Of a stretch of DNA of 53,245 nucleotides, positions 9,727 to 18,325 are shown piece after piece. The translations under genes and the position numbers were made by a program. The notes under the pieces were generated by a model. The model did not search any database. It saw nothing but the letters and a program-made list of their open reading frames with translations, and was not told where the DNA came from. Origin of the DNA: Chryseobacterium sp. BGARF1 (GTDB lineage Bacteria > Bacteroidota > Bacteroidia > Flavobacteriales > Weeksellaceae); contig NZ_LELA01000050.1 in assembly GCF_001677955.1 (NCBI RefSeq), positions 1 through 53,245 on the forward strand. Direction: 5' to 3'. Positions within the stretch are counted from its first letter, which is position 1. Each line of letters opens with the position of its first letter.

Positions 9727-10212
9727 ATGAAAATATATTTAGTTTTCCTCCTTACTATTTTCTCGCAAATAGTATTTGCTCAGATAAATGATGGCAACAT
9801 CCGATTAAAAACTTTGCAAAAATCAAACATTGGTAAAAACTATGTCTATGGAAAATGGAATGAAAAAGGCGGAATGGAGACCCACTTAACATATTTAGGA
9901 AATGTAAAAACTAAAAAAGGAAAAACTTATAAAATTATGACCTCTGTATGGCTTTGGGGATTGTCAAGGAGAGCGACTAATAAGATCTTAATTTTTAATA
10001 ATCTGAATCAATATATCGGAGAATATAGTGTAACAATGATTTCAGATTTACCTAAGAAATTAAAAAATGGAATATTGATATTTGAAAATAAAAATAATGA
10101 TTGTGATCAAAAAGTTTCATCAAAAATTAATTTTAAAAACGGTATTCCAAAAGAATTTTTCCGAGAATGTAAAAAAGGCTCTGGTGACATTTATGAGTTC
10201 TATAGTTTTTAA
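9727..10212 (+). CDS. Secreted hypothetical protein, 161 aa
   Basis: Not recognised. It has a clear Sec signal peptide (MKIYLVFLLTIFSQIVFA, cleavage after FAQ), then a basic, strand-rich mature domain of about 140 residues with FKNGIPKEFFRECKKGSGDIYEFYSF at its end (given here as features rather than one motif: two cysteines near residues 119 and 148 could form a disulphide). It lies 57 bases upstream of the esterase gene on the same strand and may be cotranscribed with it. Likely periplasmic or outer-membrane associated. Confidence 0.7.
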   Translation: MKIYLVFLLTIFSQIVFAQINDGNIRLKTLQKSNIGKNYVYGKWNEKGGMETHLTYLGNVKTKKGKTYKIMTSVWLWGLSRRATNKILIFNNLNQYIGEYSVTMISDLPKKLKNGILIFENKNNDCDQKVSSKINFKNGIPKEFFRECKKGSGDIYEFYSF

Positions 10213-10269
10213 GAATAAAATCATCTTTGTTTGTCATCATAAAAATCAAATTCTCCTTACCTTTACTCT

Positions 10270-11130
10270 ATGAAAAAGCTGATTCTCAATTACCATTTTT
10301 TTGTTTTAGGATTGATTGGTTTGGTATTAAATTCATGCAATTCAAAATTCAGGGTTTGGGTGGGAAAAGACAGTCAGAAAATTTATAATCTGAAATATGG
10401 TGAACACAAACGTCAGAAAATGGATGTTTTTCTTCCCGCAGATTATCCGCAAGATTCTCCCGTTATTTTAATTGTTCACGGTGGTGCATGGAAATATGGC
10501 AGAAAGGAACACATGATTCAAATTCAGAAAATGCTTTTTGAAAATAATATTCCAAGCATTAATATGAATTACCGCTTGGTTTCAAAACATCTCACGTACA
10601 AAGAGCAATTGGAAGACATCAATTCTGTGATTGAAAAATTTAACGCACTTTCAGAAAAATCGGAACTGCTACCCAATAATTATATTTTATTAGGTGAAAG
10701 TGCAGGCGGTCATTTAGCATTGCTTTACGGTTATCAAAATCCTGATAAAATCAAGAAAATCATTTCTCTCAGCGGACCGACAGATTTTTATTCTCATGAA
10801 TATTTAAAGTCATTTTATTCAAAATATACTTCAGGAACGATTCAAAAAGTGGTGGGAACTAAATTTGACCGCAAAAATTTGTCTGAGGATTTTCAAAAAG
10901 CCAGTCCGGTAGCGAATGTGACGAATGTTCCAACGCTTTTATTTCAGGGAAATCAGGATTTTTTGGTGAATCAGAAACAGGGTTTAGCATTAGATTCTGT
11001 TTTAACGAAGATGAATATTCCTCATAAATTCGTATTTATGGATAAGACCGGTCACGCACCGAGATTTTTCAATAAGAAAAAAAGAGACAGCATCATCTAT
11101 CCGAATATTTTGGAATGGATCAGGAATTAA
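10270..11130 (+). CDS. Alpha/beta hydrolase, BD-FAE/lipase-like esterase, lipoprotein
   Basis: Predicted carboxylesterase acting outside the cytoplasm. The N-terminus has a lipoprotein signal with a lipobox ending LNSC near residue 23. The mature part shows an oxyanion-hole HGGAW motif (residues about 73-77), the nucleophile elbow GESAGG (about 143-148), an acid in GNQDFLVN and the catalytic His in KTGHAPRFF, as in esterase/BD-FAE enzymes. Length (286) is typical. Substrate unknown. Possibly cotranscribed with the secreted protein upstream. Confidence 0.9.
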   Translation: MKKLILNYHFFVLGLIGLVLNSCNSKFRVWVGKDSQKIYNLKYGEHKRQKMDVFLPADYPQDSPVILIVHGGAWKYGRKEHMIQIQKMLFENNIPSINMNYRLVSKHLTYKEQLEDINSVIEKFNALSEKSELLPNNYILLGESAGGHLALLYGYQNPDKIKKIISLSGPTDFYSHEYLKSFYSKYTSGTIQKVVGTKFDRKNLSEDFQKASPVANVTNVPTLLFQGNQDFLVNQKQGLALDSVLTKMNIPHKFVFMDKTGHAPRFFNKKKRDSIIYPNILEWIRN

Positions 11131-11267
11131 AATTCAATTCTTTTTTTAATTCTTTAAATCTTTTTCTCTCGCTGATTATGCAGATTCCGCAGATAATTTG
11201 TGCTAAAAATCTAGCCAATTTGTAGAATCTTTACGCTAAATTATGGTGCGTTTTTTAGAAGCAAAAA

Positions 11268-11297
11268 AAATAACCCGCAAAAATTGCAGGTTATTTT
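11268..11297 (-). terminator. Terminator of the dedA gene
   Basis: AAATAACC(C)GCAA pairs with TTGC(A)GGTTATTT; on the minus strand a T run follows. It sits 16 bases past the dedA stop. Confidence 0.8.
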
Positions 11298-11313
11298 CTA
11301 TATTTTAAATTGA

Positions 11314-12030
11314 TTATTTTTCTTTGTCAATCAAATCATCCAGAACCTCATCTTCCAGTTTCGGATTTCCTTTTGGTGCTCCAAACATAAATTTAAGAAC
11401 AACAGGCACAGTCGTAATTAAAACAATTACAATAATAATAAACTCAAGTTTTTCTTTCAGATTGATGCCAAACTGATCTAAGAATAACTTATCCAAGTAA
11501 TGTCCTGCAAAAATCAAACTGAAAGACCAAAGAATACCTCCAATGATGTTATCACGAACGAAAGATTTTTTGTCCATCTTCACAATTCCTGCTACAATTG
11601 GCATAAAAGTTCTTACCACAGGTAAAAATCTTGCCATAATAATTGCTAAAGCTCCGTTTTTTTCAAAAAAATCATGTGCCTGGTAAAGGTATTTTTTCTT
11701 GAAAAGCATGGTATCTTTTTTCTTGTATAAAGCCGGACCTGTTTTGCTTCCGAACCAATACCCTACCTGATTACCTACAATCGCAGCAAAAGCTACTGCG
11801 CTTGCCAAAATGGTGGTATCTAAAAAGTCACTCCCTGTAGAACCAAATGTTTTAGAAATAATGTCTACTGCATAAATTCCTGAAACAAAAAGCAGTGAAT
11901 CTCCCGGAAGGAAAAACCCTACAAACAAACCTGTTTCGGCAAATATGATAAACAATATTACCCAAAACCCACCCATGTTGATATAAAACTCAGGGTTTAA
12001 TAAATCTCTCCAACTATTGAATTCTTCCAT
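11314..12030 (-). CDS. DedA family (SNARE-associated/VTT) membrane protein
   Basis: Inner-membrane protein of the DedA/VTT family, members of which act in lipid carrier (undecaprenyl phosphate or phospholipid) translocation. The 238 residues show the FVGFFLPGDSLLF re-entrant loop near residue 33 and the conserved basic-proline motif MARFLPVVRTFMPIVAG near residue 137 with the functionally required arginines. Four to five hydrophobic segments are present. Start ATG at 12030 is preceded by a TATTTTTG element. Substrate cannot be told. Confidence 0.92.
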   Translation of the reverse strand: MEEFNSWRDLLNPEFYINMGGFWVILFIIFAETGLFVGFFLPGDSLLFVSGIYAVDIISKTFGSTGSDFLDTTILASAVAFAAIVGNQVGYWFGSKTGPALYKKKDTMLFKKKYLYQAHDFFEKNGALAIIMARFLPVVRTFMPIVAGIVKMDKKSFVRDNIIGGILWSFSLIFAGHYLDKLFLDQFGINLKEKLEFIIIVIVLITTVPVVLKFMFGAPKGNPKLEDEVLDDLIDKEK

Positions 12031-12046
12031 ATGTAATGATGATGAA

Positions 12047-12054
12047 CAAAAATA
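12047..12054 (-). promoter_or_regulatory. Bacteroidota -7 element (TATTTTTG) for dedA
   Basis: Minus-strand TAnnTTTG, 17 bases before the ATG at 12030, implying a short leader. Confidence 0.4.
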
Positions 12055-12117
12055 AGCTTAATAAAATTATGCTGAAAATATATTAGCATATTTTAACAAA
12101 AATGTAAACATGATTTT

Positions 12118-13230
12118 CTATAGGTCGAAATCATCGTCCGAAACCGCCGTTCCATCGGCCATAAGAAACGCTTTAAGGAATGGCGTAAGATTTCCGTTCA
12201 TCACTCCATCAACATCTGATGTTTCGTGACCCGAACGCACATCTTTTACCAATTTGTAAGGATGCATCACATAATTTCGGATCTGACTTCCCCACTCGAT
12301 TTTCATTTTGTTGGCCTCAATTTCGTTTCGGGCTTTCAGACGTTCTTCCAATTCCATTTCATATAGTCTGGATTTCAAAAGCTGCATTGCTTTTTCTTTA
12401 TTCTGAAGCTGAGAACGTGATTCTGAGTTTTCGATGATAATTCCTGTCGGTGCGTGACGAAGACGAACCGCAGTTTCTACCTTGTTTACGTTTTGTCCAC
12501 CCGCTCCGGAACTTCGCATGGTTTCAAATGAAATATCTGCAGGGTTGATGTTGATCTCGATCGTATCATCCACCAAAGGATAAACATAAACAGAAACGAA
12601 ACTGGTATGACGTTTTGCATTAGAATCAAAAGGAGAAATTCTTACCAGTCTGTGAACGCCATTTTCACCTTTCAAATATCCAAAGGCATATTCACCATCG
12701 ATTTCTAAGGTTACGGTTTTCACACCTGCAACTTCGCCTTCCTGATAATTCAGTTCTTTTATTTTATAGCCCTGTTTTTCCGCCCACATGTTATACATTC
12801 TCATCAGCATTGCAGCCCAGTCACAACTTTCGGTTCCACCCGCTCCTGCCGTGATCTGAAGCACCGCTGAAAGCTCATCGCCCTCATTAGAAAGCATGTT
12901 TTTAAACTCCAGATTTTCTATTTTCTCTAATAATACTGGGAAGGCTTCATCTAATTCTTTTTCAGAATCAGGGTCTTCTTTTGCAAACTCAAGCAAAACC
13001 TGCAAATCCTCAAACTGAGTATTGATCTCTTCATATTCTTCTACCCATTTTTTCTTGGAACGAAGTTGTTTTAGAAAAACCTCAGCCGTTTTAGGGTTGT
13101 CCCAAAATTCCGGAGCTGCCGTTTTTTCGTCATCATTAGATATCTCTATCTTCTTTTTATCAATTTGAAGATATTTATGAAGGTCTTCAATTCTAGATTG
13201 AATTTCTTTTATCTGGTCGTTATTAATCAA
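12118..13230 (-). CDS. prfB: Peptide chain release factor 2
   Basis: Recognises UGA/UAA stop codons and triggers peptide release. The 370-residue protein has the SPF tripeptide typical of RF2 ([12 protein letters not shown], about residue 190-200) and the universal GGQ at 244-246. Unlike many bacterial prfB genes the frame is continuous: I find no CTTTGAC frameshift site near codon 25. The best start is TTG at 13230, because the residues after it ([12 protein letters not shown]) align with the usual RF2 N-terminus and an in-frame stop lies shortly upstream with no ATG between. Confidence 0.95.
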   Translation of the reverse strand: MINNDQIKEIQSRIEDLHKYLQIDKKKIEISNDDEKTAAPEFWDNPKTAEVFLKQLRSKKKWVEEYEEINTQFEDLQVLLEFAKEDPDSEKELDEAFPVLLEKIENLEFKNMLSNEGDELSAVLQITAGAGGTESCDWAAMLMRMYNMWAEKQGYKIKELNYQEGEVAGVKTVTLEIDGEYAFGYLKGENGVHRLVRISPFDSNAKRHTSFVSVYVYPLVDDTIEININPADISFETMRSSGAGGQNVNKVETAVRLRHAPTGIIIENSESRSQLQNKEKAMQLLKSRLYEMELEERLKARNEIEANKMKIEWGSQIRNYVMHPYKLVKDVRSGHETSDVDGVMNGNLTPFLKAFLMADGTAVSDDDFDL

Positions 13231-13390
13231 AACTAAAAAATTTGAAAAGCAAATTTACGGATAAAATCACGAGTTTGGGTAATGTTAAAAAACTAATTAG
13301 AGGTTTACAAAATTAGCTTCAAATACTTTAATTTTTAATGTTAAGAAACAAAGCATTTAATGAAACGTATCATTAGTTTATAAAAGCAAA

Positions 13391-13420
13391 AACAAGCCGA
13401 TTAATTAAAACCGGCTTGTT
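13391..13420 (-). terminator. Terminator of the T9SS cargo gene
   Basis: AACAAGCCG and CGGCTTGTT form a 9-bp stem; on the minus strand TTTTTGCTTTT follows. Confidence 0.8.
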
Positions 13421-13474
13421 CCACAATGATTTTCGTGTAAATTATATAATAATCAAAGTGAAAAAAACTCCAAA

Positions 13475-14434
13475 TTAATGTTTAACAACTTTCTGAGAAG
13501 TTGAAGTCCCGTTCTTATTTTTAAGAACAAGAATATAGTTGCCTTTATCTAAGAATGAAAGGTCTAATTTTAATTTTGGCTGAATATTTCTCTTAACAGT
13601 CTTACCTGAAAAATCTAAAATATCGATAGAGACCAAATCTGAAATATTTGCTAAATTCAATTCATTTGAAAAAGGATTTGGGTAAACTGATTGTTCTTTA
13701 GCCTTTTTAAGATCTGAAACAGAAAGCTGAGCAACCTGTGCAGAAACTCCAAATACATTGATCACCGTTACCGCTGTAGAAGTTTTTTGAACAGTAATAG
13801 AAGTAATTAATTTACTTTGATTGGCTGCATTTATCGCTAATGAGATCTGATAAATTCTTGGGTTTGTTCCACCTGCTGCATCTAAAGCATTGGAAGCTCT
13901 GTTGATCCTACCGATTCCCTGAATGGCAGCACTTGTTCCGCCATACCAGTCTTGAAAATTTGTAGCGGCAAAAACCTGTGTTGTTCCATCTTGAAAATTA
14001 ACGGTAATATCTCCTGTAGAAGGCCCGCTTCCACTTACGGCAAGTACATATAGATTATTGGCTGCTGTTGGTGTTGATAAAGTAAGTGTACCTATATCAT
14101 TTGCATTGGGAAGTCTTAAAGAATTATTTGCAGAGTAAGAAGCCAATTGGTAAGTTAATCCACTGGTTGTTGCTACAGCAGAAGTAATCAAACCATTTTC
14201 CGGCAAGCCATACGTTAAAGCGGAAGCGGAAGAATTTACTTTGAAATCTCTAGACATATAAGCAAAATTATCGGTGTCTTTATCTAAGCTCATTGTTGTA
14301 GAATTCAGAGACGGACCAACTCCGTTTGCAATCACATCTGCATTAAATCCTGAAACCGCTAATGTTTGATAAGATTGTGCATTTATCTGAGTAAAAGCCA
14401 AGATTACCCCAAGAGAAAATAGTTTTCTTTTCAT
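13475..14434 (-). CDS. Secreted protein with type IX secretion (T9SS) C-terminal sorting domain
   Basis: An extracellular protein exported by Sec and then by the Bacteroidota type IX system. It has a signal peptide (MKRKLFSLGVILAFTQINAQ, 20 residues), a Ser/Thr/Ala/Asn-rich beta-type body of about 220 residues with no recognised enzyme motif, and a type A sorting domain: VYPNPFSNEL near residue 250, a DILDFSGKTV strand and a C-terminal GNYILVLKNKNG ... KVVKH. Role is unknown (adhesin or surface protein possible). It is a single gene with its own promoter candidate and terminator. Confidence 0.92.
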   Translation of the reverse strand: MKRKLFSLGVILAFTQINAQSYQTLAVSGFNADVIANGVGPSLNSTTMSLDKDTDNFAYMSRDFKVNSSASALTYGLPENGLITSAVATTSGLTYQLASYSANNSLRLPNANDIGTLTLSTPTAANNLYVLAVSGSGPSTGDITVNFQDGTTQVFAATNFQDWYGGTSAAIQGIGRINRASNALDAAGGTNPRIYQISLAINAANQSKLITSITVQKTSTAVTVINVFGVSAQVAQLSVSDLKKAKEQSVYPNPFSNELNLANISDLVSIDILDFSGKTVKRNIQPKLKLDLSFLDKGNYILVLKNKNGTSTSQKVVKH

Positions 14435-14504
14435 AAGTTTTTATATTAATGTTGATAAGTTTTTGAAAATGAGTTAGTTTCTTCATCAGAATCAAAAAGA
14501 TGAA

Positions 14505-14512
14505 CAAATATA
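14505..14512 (-). promoter_or_regulatory. Bacteroidota -7 element (TATATTTG) for the T9SS cargo gene
   Basis: Minus-strand TAnnTTTG, about 70 bases before the ATG at 14434. Confidence 0.4.
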
Positions 14513-14743
14513 TAAGATGACCTGTGAAAAGCGCTACTCTGAGCATAGAAAGTACATACTCAACACATACTCACACCGCATAGAATTGCTTATATGACAA
14601 CATTTAAGAAACATTAAATAATTCACAACAATTAATACAATCATAAAAAACAAAAAAACAACATAAAAACAATCAATATCATGAAAAATTAATAATGATA
14701 AAAAAGTAGCAATTTAGAAATACTTACAGCATTAAGTTTGAGA

Positions 14744-14777
14744 CAAAAAAAATCCACTACTATTTAAAAGTAATGGA
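14744..14777 (-). terminator. Terminator of the AAA+ ATPase gene
   Basis: On the minus strand CCATTACT pairs with AGTAGTGG around TTTTAAAT, followed by a run of eight T. Confidence 0.8.
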
Positions 14778-14803
14778 AATTCATATTTTTACAAAAGGTA
14801 GAT

Positions 14804-16159
14804 TTATTTCTCTTTTTCGTCTTCATCATTATGCTGAAACCCAATTTCACGTCTCGGAATTTCAACTTCCTGATAAGTCTCGAGCTCAGACTTCAAAGCA
14901 TGAATCCTCATTTGAAAATCATCCAGATTATTGATAATAACATCATTTAAAAACTGGGCAATTTGATTAAGATACTCTTCCGTTAATTTTGCAGCAGCAT
15001 CACGCAAAGCACCATTGAGAAGAGTTTCATCAATTTTCAATTTTTCATCTTTCGTTCGTTGGTAACGGTTTTTAATTCTCTTTTTTAAGCTTTGGGTAAA
15101 ATCGATAAGCATTGTATTGCTGAAAACTTTCATTTTTGCAACAGTTTCTGTCCAAAAAGGAATTTTATCTGCTTTATTATTTTTAAGAATTTTAAAAAGA
15201 AGAGAATCTTTATCCAAATTTTTGGTCATTGAATACAAAATAATCTCTGATCTTTCGGCAGCATTCGGCGGGAAAACAGGAATAACAACATCAAATCTTC
15301 CGGGTGCAAGAATTTCTTCGTTAATGTCAACAACAGAATTAGCAGAACCAACCATCAACACTCCTTCGCTTTCAAATTTTGAAACATGATGAAGAATAAT
15401 CTCCTGAGTTTCAAGATTGCAGGAAGCTACACTATTTTCAGCATTTCTTTCCATCATAATTTCATCAAAATCTTCAAGGAAAAGCAAAACTTTATCTTCC
15501 TTCATCATCGATACCAAAAAATCATTGAAGTTGGTTTGATTTCCGTCGATGAATGAAGTTCCTAAATAATGTTTTTTAACTTCTTTAAATTTATAATTAA
15601 TGATTTCGGCAATTTTATTCGCCCAAAATATTTTTCCGCTTCCTGGAGGTCCATACAAAATAATTCCTGCAGGTTTGTGAATTCCCCAGTCTTTGGTTTG
15701 CTGAGGATTTAAAAACGGTTCTAAAACATCGGAAATATAAAAGAAAAGATCTCTGTAACCAATGAAATCTCTTTGCTGAAGCTTGGTTTTATTCCCAAAA
15801 TAATTGTAGACAAATTTATAATTTCCACCTAATTTCTGATCGATCCCGTAACTTGAAATAGAAGAACGAAATAATCCGTTATCAAAAATATTTGACGGGC
15901 TTTCTTCAATGGCTTTTTCTATTTTTTCTTTGGGCTGATTGATGGTTTCTGCAATTTGCTCAACGGTTTTGTTTTCATCCAGATCCTTTTCATATAGTTT
16001 TAAAAAATCTACATTTTCACGGGCAAATTTTTCAAAATCTTCTTTCACTTCAAATTGAGTCGAAATACAATCAATCAAATCAAGATCAAAATCCTGAATA
16101 AACTGCTTGATAGATTCTGCGGAAACATTTAATTCTTTTGCAAGTTCAATTAACTTCAT
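14804..16159 (-). CDS. AAA+ ATPase with N-terminal IF2N-like helix-turn-helix
   Basis: Predicted ATP-driven remodelling or protease-like ATPase; partner unknown. Residues 1-20 (MKLIELAKELNVSAESIKQF) resemble the small IF2 N-terminal / HTH module. The AAA core has Walker A GPPGSGK (about 170-176), Walker B VLLFLEDFDE (about 226-235), sensor 1 in GSANSVVDIN and an arginine-finger motif LAPGRFDV. The order and APGRFD motif resemble FtsH/proteasomal-type AAA domains, but no protease domain follows; a coiled, charged tail ends the protein (451 aa). It is divergent from the ABC transporter genes. Confidence 0.85.
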   Translation of the reverse strand: MKLIELAKELNVSAESIKQFIQDFDLDLIDCISTQFEVKEDFEKFARENVDFLKLYEKDLDENKTVEQIAETINQPKEKIEKAIEESPSNIFDNGLFRSSISSYGIDQKLGGNYKFVYNYFGNKTKLQQRDFIGYRDLFFYISDVLEPFLNPQQTKDWGIHKPAGIILYGPPGSGKIFWANKIAEIINYKFKEVKKHYLGTSFIDGNQTNFNDFLVSMMKEDKVLLFLEDFDEIMMERNAENSVASCNLETQEIILHHVSKFESEGVLMVGSANSVVDINEEILAPGRFDVVIPVFPPNAAERSEIILYSMTKNLDKDSLLFKILKNNKADKIPFWTETVAKMKVFSNTMLIDFTQSLKKRIKNRYQRTKDEKLKIDETLLNGALRDAAAKLTEEYLNQIAQFLNDVIINNLDDFQMRIHALKSELETYQEVEIPRREIGFQHNDEDEKEK

Positions 16160-16227
16160 ACCAACATCTTTTAAATCAAATTTAATGAAAAAAATTGGTT
16201 GTTAGTTATTTGTTGTTAGCTAAAAGT

Positions 16228-16268
<41 letters not shown>

Positions 16269-16335
16269 ATTAAAATTAATCTTCTTTGTAACATTTCACA
16301 AAAAAGAGAAACTCATAGTACATACAATATACTAC

Positions 16336-17238
16336 ATGGAAAAAATTTTATCAGTAAAGAATCTGACGAAAAAATTCAAAAGAGTCGTAGTCAACAATAT
16401 TTCTTTTGATGTGGAAAGAGGTAATGTTTACGGTCTTCTTGGTCCCAACGGAAGTGGAAAATCTACCACTTTCGGGATGCTTCTTTCAACCATTAATCCC
16501 ACAAGCGGCGACTGGTTTTGGTTTGGACAAAAAGGAACAACTCCTGAAACGCTTAAAAAGATCGGAGCCATTATTGAACAACCCAACTTCTACCCTTATT
16601 TAAGTGCAGAAACCAATCTGAAAATTGTTGCCGAAATTAAAGGAACTCCTTTTTCGAGAATTGATGAAGTTTTAAATACAGTAAAGCTTTTAGAAAGAAA
16701 AAAAGATACGTTTAAAACCTTTTCTTTGGGAATGAAGCAACGTTTGGCAATCGCTTCTGCTTTGCTCAACAATCCTGAAGTTTTGATTTTGGATGAACCT
16801 ACGAATGGTTTAGATCCTGAAGGAATTATTCAGATCAGAGAAATTATCGGGACTATTGCAAAACAAGGAATTACCATCATTATTGCGAGTCACCTTTTAG
16901 ATGAAATCGAAAAAATTTGCAGCCATGTAATTGTCTTAAAAGAAGGAAACGCTATTTATTCTGGACTTGTGGATGAAATTACCAGCAACCAAGGCTTTTT
17001 TGAATTGAAAGCAGATAATAATACTGCTCTTTTGAGTGCTTTGGAAGAACTTCAATGGTTTACTTCAGTTACGGCAGACGGTGAACTGATAAAGGCACAG
17101 GTTCGTGATGATGCGTCGATTTCTGCATCGGCATTAAACCAGAAACTTACTGAAAAAGGTATTTTCTTGTCACACTTAGCTAAGAAAAAACAATCGCTTG
17201 AAAACCAATTCCTTGAACTTGTAAAAAACACTAATTAA
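16336..17238 (+). CDS. ABC transporter ATP-binding protein
   Basis: Nucleotide-binding subunit of an ABC-2 type exporter. Starting at ATG 16336 gives 300 residues beginning MEKILSVKNLTKKF; the longer frame from 16195 would translate the TTCATCA repeat and is unlikely. Walker A is GPNGSGKST (about 37-45), Q-loop in IEQPNFY, signature LGMKQRLAIASALL (about 131-144), Walker B VLILDEPTNGLDP and the switch His in IIASHLLDE. It resembles the bacitracin/lantibiotic-type (BcrA/NatA) ATPases. The permease follows after 2 bases, so the two are one operon. Confidence 0.93.
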   Translation: MEKILSVKNLTKKFKRVVVNNISFDVERGNVYGLLGPNGSGKSTTFGMLLSTINPTSGDWFWFGQKGTTPETLKKIGAIIEQPNFYPYLSAETNLKIVAEIKGTPFSRIDEVLNTVKLLERKKDTFKTFSLGMKQRLAIASALLNNPEVLILDEPTNGLDPEGIIQIREIIGTIAKQGITIIIASHLLDEIEKICSHVIVLKEGNAIYSGLVDEITSNQGFFELKADNNTALLSALEELQWFTSVTADGELIKAQVRDDASISASALNQKLTEKGIFLSHLAKKKQSLENQFLELVKNTN

Positions 17239-17240
17239 TC

Positions 17241-18086
17241 ATGATGAAATTATTAAAATTAGAATATTATAAAAATCTGAATTATACGCCGTTTAAGGTT
17301 TTTACCATAATGTATTTTGCTATTTTGGTAATCTTTCTTTGTATTGGTTTAATTGATCTGAAACTTTTTGGAGACACCATCAATTTAAAAGAACAGGGAA
17401 TGTATAACTTTCCTGAAATATGGAACTTCACCACATATATTGTAGCATTATTAAAAATATTTTTAGGACTAATTATCGTTTTCTCAATCTGTCAGGAATT
17501 CAGCAACAGAATGTTTAAGCAGAATACAATTGATGGTTTAAGCAGAGAAGAATTTATTGGTTCAAAATTACTAACGATTGGTATTTTCACTCTAATCTCA
17601 ACAATTATTGTATTTGCTATTACTTTGTTTTTAGGTCTAAAATATTCAAAAACTACAGAATCAGCATTGGTTTATAAAGAAATGTTTTTCATCGGAAATT
17701 ATTTTCTTAAGCTATTTGCATTCTTTTGTTTTTTAATGTTTTTATCTATTTTATTAAGAAAATCAATCTTTGTTTTCCTTGCATTTTTTGTAATATGGAT
17801 AGGAGAATCTATTCTTGGTGGAATTGAAACTTATAGTAAAGTAGCAGGAACACAGGCTGCTCAGCGAAACGAAATTCTACAACATGAATTTTTCTTTAGC
17901 AAACTTTTTCCTTTGGAAAGCATGTCTAATTTAATTCCTAATCCAATGTTGAGGCTAAATATGGCTAAAGCCTTTGGTTTAAAGTATGAGTTTACTTACC
18001 CAACTGAAAGCCTTATTGCTTGTCTGGTTTGGTGTGCTTTATTTATTGTAGGATCTTATTTGATTCTAAAGAAAAGAGACTGGTAA
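17241..18086 (+). CDS. ABC-2 type transporter permease
   Basis: Membrane subunit partner of the ATPase just upstream (2-base gap). The 281-residue protein has six hydrophobic spans (for example FKVFTIMYFAILVIFLCIG near 20-38 and a last span near 255-275), with a large loop between spans 1 and 2, as in NatB/BcrB-like ABC-2 permeases. The N-terminal KLLKLEYYKNLNY is typical. Substrate is unknown; such pairs often export peptides, antibiotics or lipids. Confidence 0.9.
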   Translation: MMKLLKLEYYKNLNYTPFKVFTIMYFAILVIFLCIGLIDLKLFGDTINLKEQGMYNFPEIWNFTTYIVALLKIFLGLIIVFSICQEFSNRMFKQNTIDGLSREEFIGSKLLTIGIFTLISTIIVFAITLFLGLKYSKTTESALVYKEMFFIGNYFLKLFAFFCFLMFLSILLRKSIFVFLAFFVIWIGESILGGIETYSKVAGTQAAQRNEILQHEFFFSKLFPLESMSNLIPNPMLRLNMAKAFGLKYEFTYPTESLIACLVWCALFIVGSYLILKKRDW

Positions 18087-18112
18087 ATTTATTTTACATA
18101 TTATTCAAAATT

Positions 18113-18143
18113 AAAAGTGATTCATTTGAGTCACTTTTTTTTG
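18113..18143 (+). terminator. Terminator of the ABC operon
   Basis: AAAGTGATTC and GAGTCACTTT form a stem with one mismatch, followed by a T run, 27 bases past the permease stop. Confidence 0.82.
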
Positions 18144-18158
18144 TTTTACTTATTATTT

Positions 18159-18202
18159 CATCGGGTTTTACCCGATGCTTTGATAAATCGTCCTTTCAGG
18201 AC
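18159..18202 (+). repeat. Two-hairpin intergenic element
   Basis: Two perfect small hairpins stand in tandem: CATCGGGT TTT ACCCGATG (18159-18177) and GTCCT TTC AGGAC (18190-18202). The pair looks like a short mobile intergenic repeat; only one copy is in this window. Confidence 0.55.
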
Positions 18203-18248
18203 TCTTCCATTCAAAATATTTAATTTTATATCTGATGCCTTAAAATAA

Positions 18249-18278
18249 AAAAGCTCCGAAACACAAAGTTCCGAAGCT
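18249..18278 (-). terminator. Terminator of the dehydrogenase gene
   Basis: On the minus strand AGCTTCGGAAC pairs with GTTTCGGAGCT using G-U wobbles, followed by TTTTTTATTTT. Confidence 0.8.
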
Positions 18279-18325
18279 ATATGTATAGAGGCAAAAATTA
18301 CTCATTGCCTATTATTCATTACTTA

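Larger units (their letters stand above)
14435..14803. other. AT-rich intergenic region, no gene seen
   Basis: 369 bases holding the T9SS gene promoter candidate and, at the right end, the terminator of the AAA+ gene. No other feature was recognised. Confidence 0.6.

Noticed and set aside
13180..13260. Programmed +1 frameshift in prfB
   Set aside because: No CTTTGA-type slippery site or early UGA is present; the frame runs unbroken from the TTG start.
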